Origin: Paraliobacillus quinghaiensis
GTDB lineage: Bacteria; Bacillota; Bacilli; Bacillales; Amphibacillaceae
Assembly: GCF_003426025.1 (NCBI RefSeq)
Contig: NZ_QJSH01000012.1
Location: forward strand, 31,439 to 95,438
Reading direction: 5' to 3'
Length of the DNA: 64,000 bases
This document shows positions 63,225 through 64,000 of the stretch, one piece after another; the first letter of the stretch is position 1; each line of letters begins with the position of its first letter. The notes under the pieces are model-generated. The model ran no database searches, was not told where the DNA came from, and saw nothing but the letters and a program-made list of their open reading frames with translations. The position numbers and the translations under genes were made by a program.

Positions 63225-63297
63225 GAGCCATTAGCTCAGCTGGTAGAGCATCTGACTTTTAATCAGAGGGTCGGAGGTTCGAATCCTCCATGGCTCA
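63225..63297 (+). tRNA. tRNA-Lys(TTT), CCA not encoded
   Basis: Anticodon TTT in GACTTTTAATC. Acceptor GAGCCAT/ATGGCTC, discriminator A, then TCA instead of CCA. Confidence 0.96.
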
Positions 63298-63305
63298 TCA
63301 ATTAT

Positions 63306-63392
<87 letters not shown>

Positions 63393-63401
63393 AAAAAGTT
63401 G

Positions 63402-63430
63402 TTGACATTTTATAACGAGTTGTGTTATAT
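63402..63430 (+). promoter_or_regulatory. Promoter of the tRNA-Arg/rRNA cluster
   Basis: TTGACA (63402-63407), 17-base spacer, TTATAT (63425-63430), ahead of tRNA-Arg. Confidence 0.65.
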
Positions 63431-63451
63431 TTAAAAATGTCGCTTTAACAA

Positions 63452-63528
63452 GCGCCCGTAGCTCAATTGGATAGAGCGTTTGACTACGGATCAAGAGGTT
63501 AGGGGTTCGACTCCTCTCGGGCGCGCCA
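63452..63528 (+). tRNA. tRNA-Arg(ACG)
   Basis: Anticodon ACG in GACTACGGAT. Acceptor GCGCCCG/CGGGCGC and encoded CCA. A34 would need deamination to inosine. Confidence 0.97.
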
Positions 63529-63532
63529 TTAC

Positions 63533-63609
63533 CGGGAAGTAGCTCAGCTTGGTAGAGCACTTGGTTTGGGACCAAGGGGTCGCAGGTTCAAATCCTGTCT
63601 TCCCGACCA
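63533..63609 (+). tRNA. tRNA-Pro(TGG)
   Basis: Anticodon TGG in TTTGGGA. Acceptor CGGGAAG/CTTCCCG and encoded CCA. Confidence 0.97.
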
Positions 63610-63660
63610 TGAGTGACTTTCCAAAATAAGATTTAATTTTAAACCATTTTATCATATGAT

Positions 63661-63734
63661 GCGGGTGTAGTTTAGTGGTAAAACCTCAGCCTTCCAAGCT
63701 GATGTCGAGGGTTCAATTCCCTTCACCCGCTCCA
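63661..63734 (+). tRNA. tRNA-Gly(TCC)
   Basis: Anticodon TCC in CTTCCAAG. Acceptor GCGGGTG/CACCCGC and encoded CCA. Confidence 0.97.
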
Positions 63735-63743
63735 TTATAAAAT

Positions 63744-63820
<77 letters not shown>

Positions 63821-63907
63821 TAATTTTGATCTTTGAAAACTGAACGAAACAACCAGTATGTTAAGTAAGAAATAAGCTAGTATTTTAAATGAGCAACCAA
63901 GCTCGCA

Positions 63908-64000
63908 TTTTATGGAGAGTTTGATCTTGGCTCAGGACGAACGCTGGCGGCGTGCCTAATACATGCAAGTCGAGCGCGGGAAGCAAGATGACCCCTTCGG
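63908..64000 (+). rRNA. rrs: 16S ribosomal RNA, 5' end only
   Basis: Begins near 63908 with TTTATGGAGAGTTTGATC, followed by GACGAACGCTGGCGGCGTGC and ATACATGCAAGTCGAGCG. It runs past the window end. The leader 63821-63907 contains the CTTTGAAAACTGAACG stretch typical of Bacillus rRNA operons. The mature end is estimated by homology. Confidence 0.96.

Overview
The window is chromosomal DNA from a low-GC, spore-forming member of the Bacillaceae. The evidence is a complete sigma-B module in Bacillus order (rsbRA-rsbS-rsbT-rsbU-rsbV-rsbW-sigB-rsbX), the Bacillus subtilis-like neighbourhood ydcA/acpS/ydcC/alr/ndoAI/ndoA before it and tex/cmpA/ydcK/tRNAs after it, an FMN-riboswitch rib operon, and sporulation genes (cmpA, yteA, a YppG-like gene). 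The first 90 bases or so of the 16S rRNA and the frequent TTG/GTG starts suggest a halotolerant genus such as Gracilibacillus or a relative. That genus guess is inference, not a database result.

Layout. 1-7.9 kb: arginine synthesis from ornithine (argG partial, argH, carA, carB, argF) with tandem ARG-box-like sites before carA. 8.0-9.7 kb: an intergenic repeat array, then an ECF sigma factor with a putative membrane anti-sigma factor. 9.8-12.3 kb: an ABC-2 exporter with its TetR repressor. 12.3-13.5 kb: a MazF/PemK-type toxin-antitoxin pair and a BsuPI-domain lipoprotein behind an ECF-type promoter. 13.6-15.3 kb: murB and a VanZ-family protein. 15.3-19.1 kb: FMN riboswitch and ribD-ribE-ribBA-ribH. 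19.2-20.8 kb: TetR plus SMR efflux pump, and glutathione peroxidase. 21.5-25.0 kb: a metNIQ-type importer and trhO. 25-30.6 kb: cold-shock protein, ykwC, two tandem GNAT genes, yteA, a zinc ribbon and an HtrA-type protease. 30.7-34.7 kb: a CssRS-like two-component system and typA. 34.7-45.1 kb: mixed housekeeping and envelope genes (DUF1232, ZIP, YfhE-like, fabI, HD hydrolase, CapA, DUF368, thioredoxin-like, GNAT, MarR, glutaredoxin-like, YppG-like, hydrolase, degV). 45.7-62.3 kb: cshA, rhomboid, acpS, nnr, ydcC, alr, ndoAI-ndoA, the sigma-B operon, tex, cmpA and the SprT-like gene. 62.5-64.0 kb: eleven tRNA genes leading into a 16S rRNA gene.

The genes join into several regulatory stories. 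The ECF sigma factor has a matching promoter at its own gene, and a similar one stands before the BsuPI lipoprotein. Sigma-B-type promoters occur inside its own operon and before two small stress-gene candidates (YfhE-like and glutaredoxin-like). HtrA and CssRS are divergent neighbours, as expected for a secretion-stress circuit. Both TetR genes have inverted repeats at their probable promoters.

No large mobile element is present, but the tRNA-Leu(GAG) gene carries what I recall as the 17-bp ICEBs1 attachment site, unoccupied. The most unusual content is intergenic: a modular family of dispersed repeats with shared ends and two different cores. One core is a CTTTCCGC-rich palindromic element of about 120-140 bp. 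The other is an array of degenerate 20-21-bp units. Together they occupy at least seven intergenic spacers.
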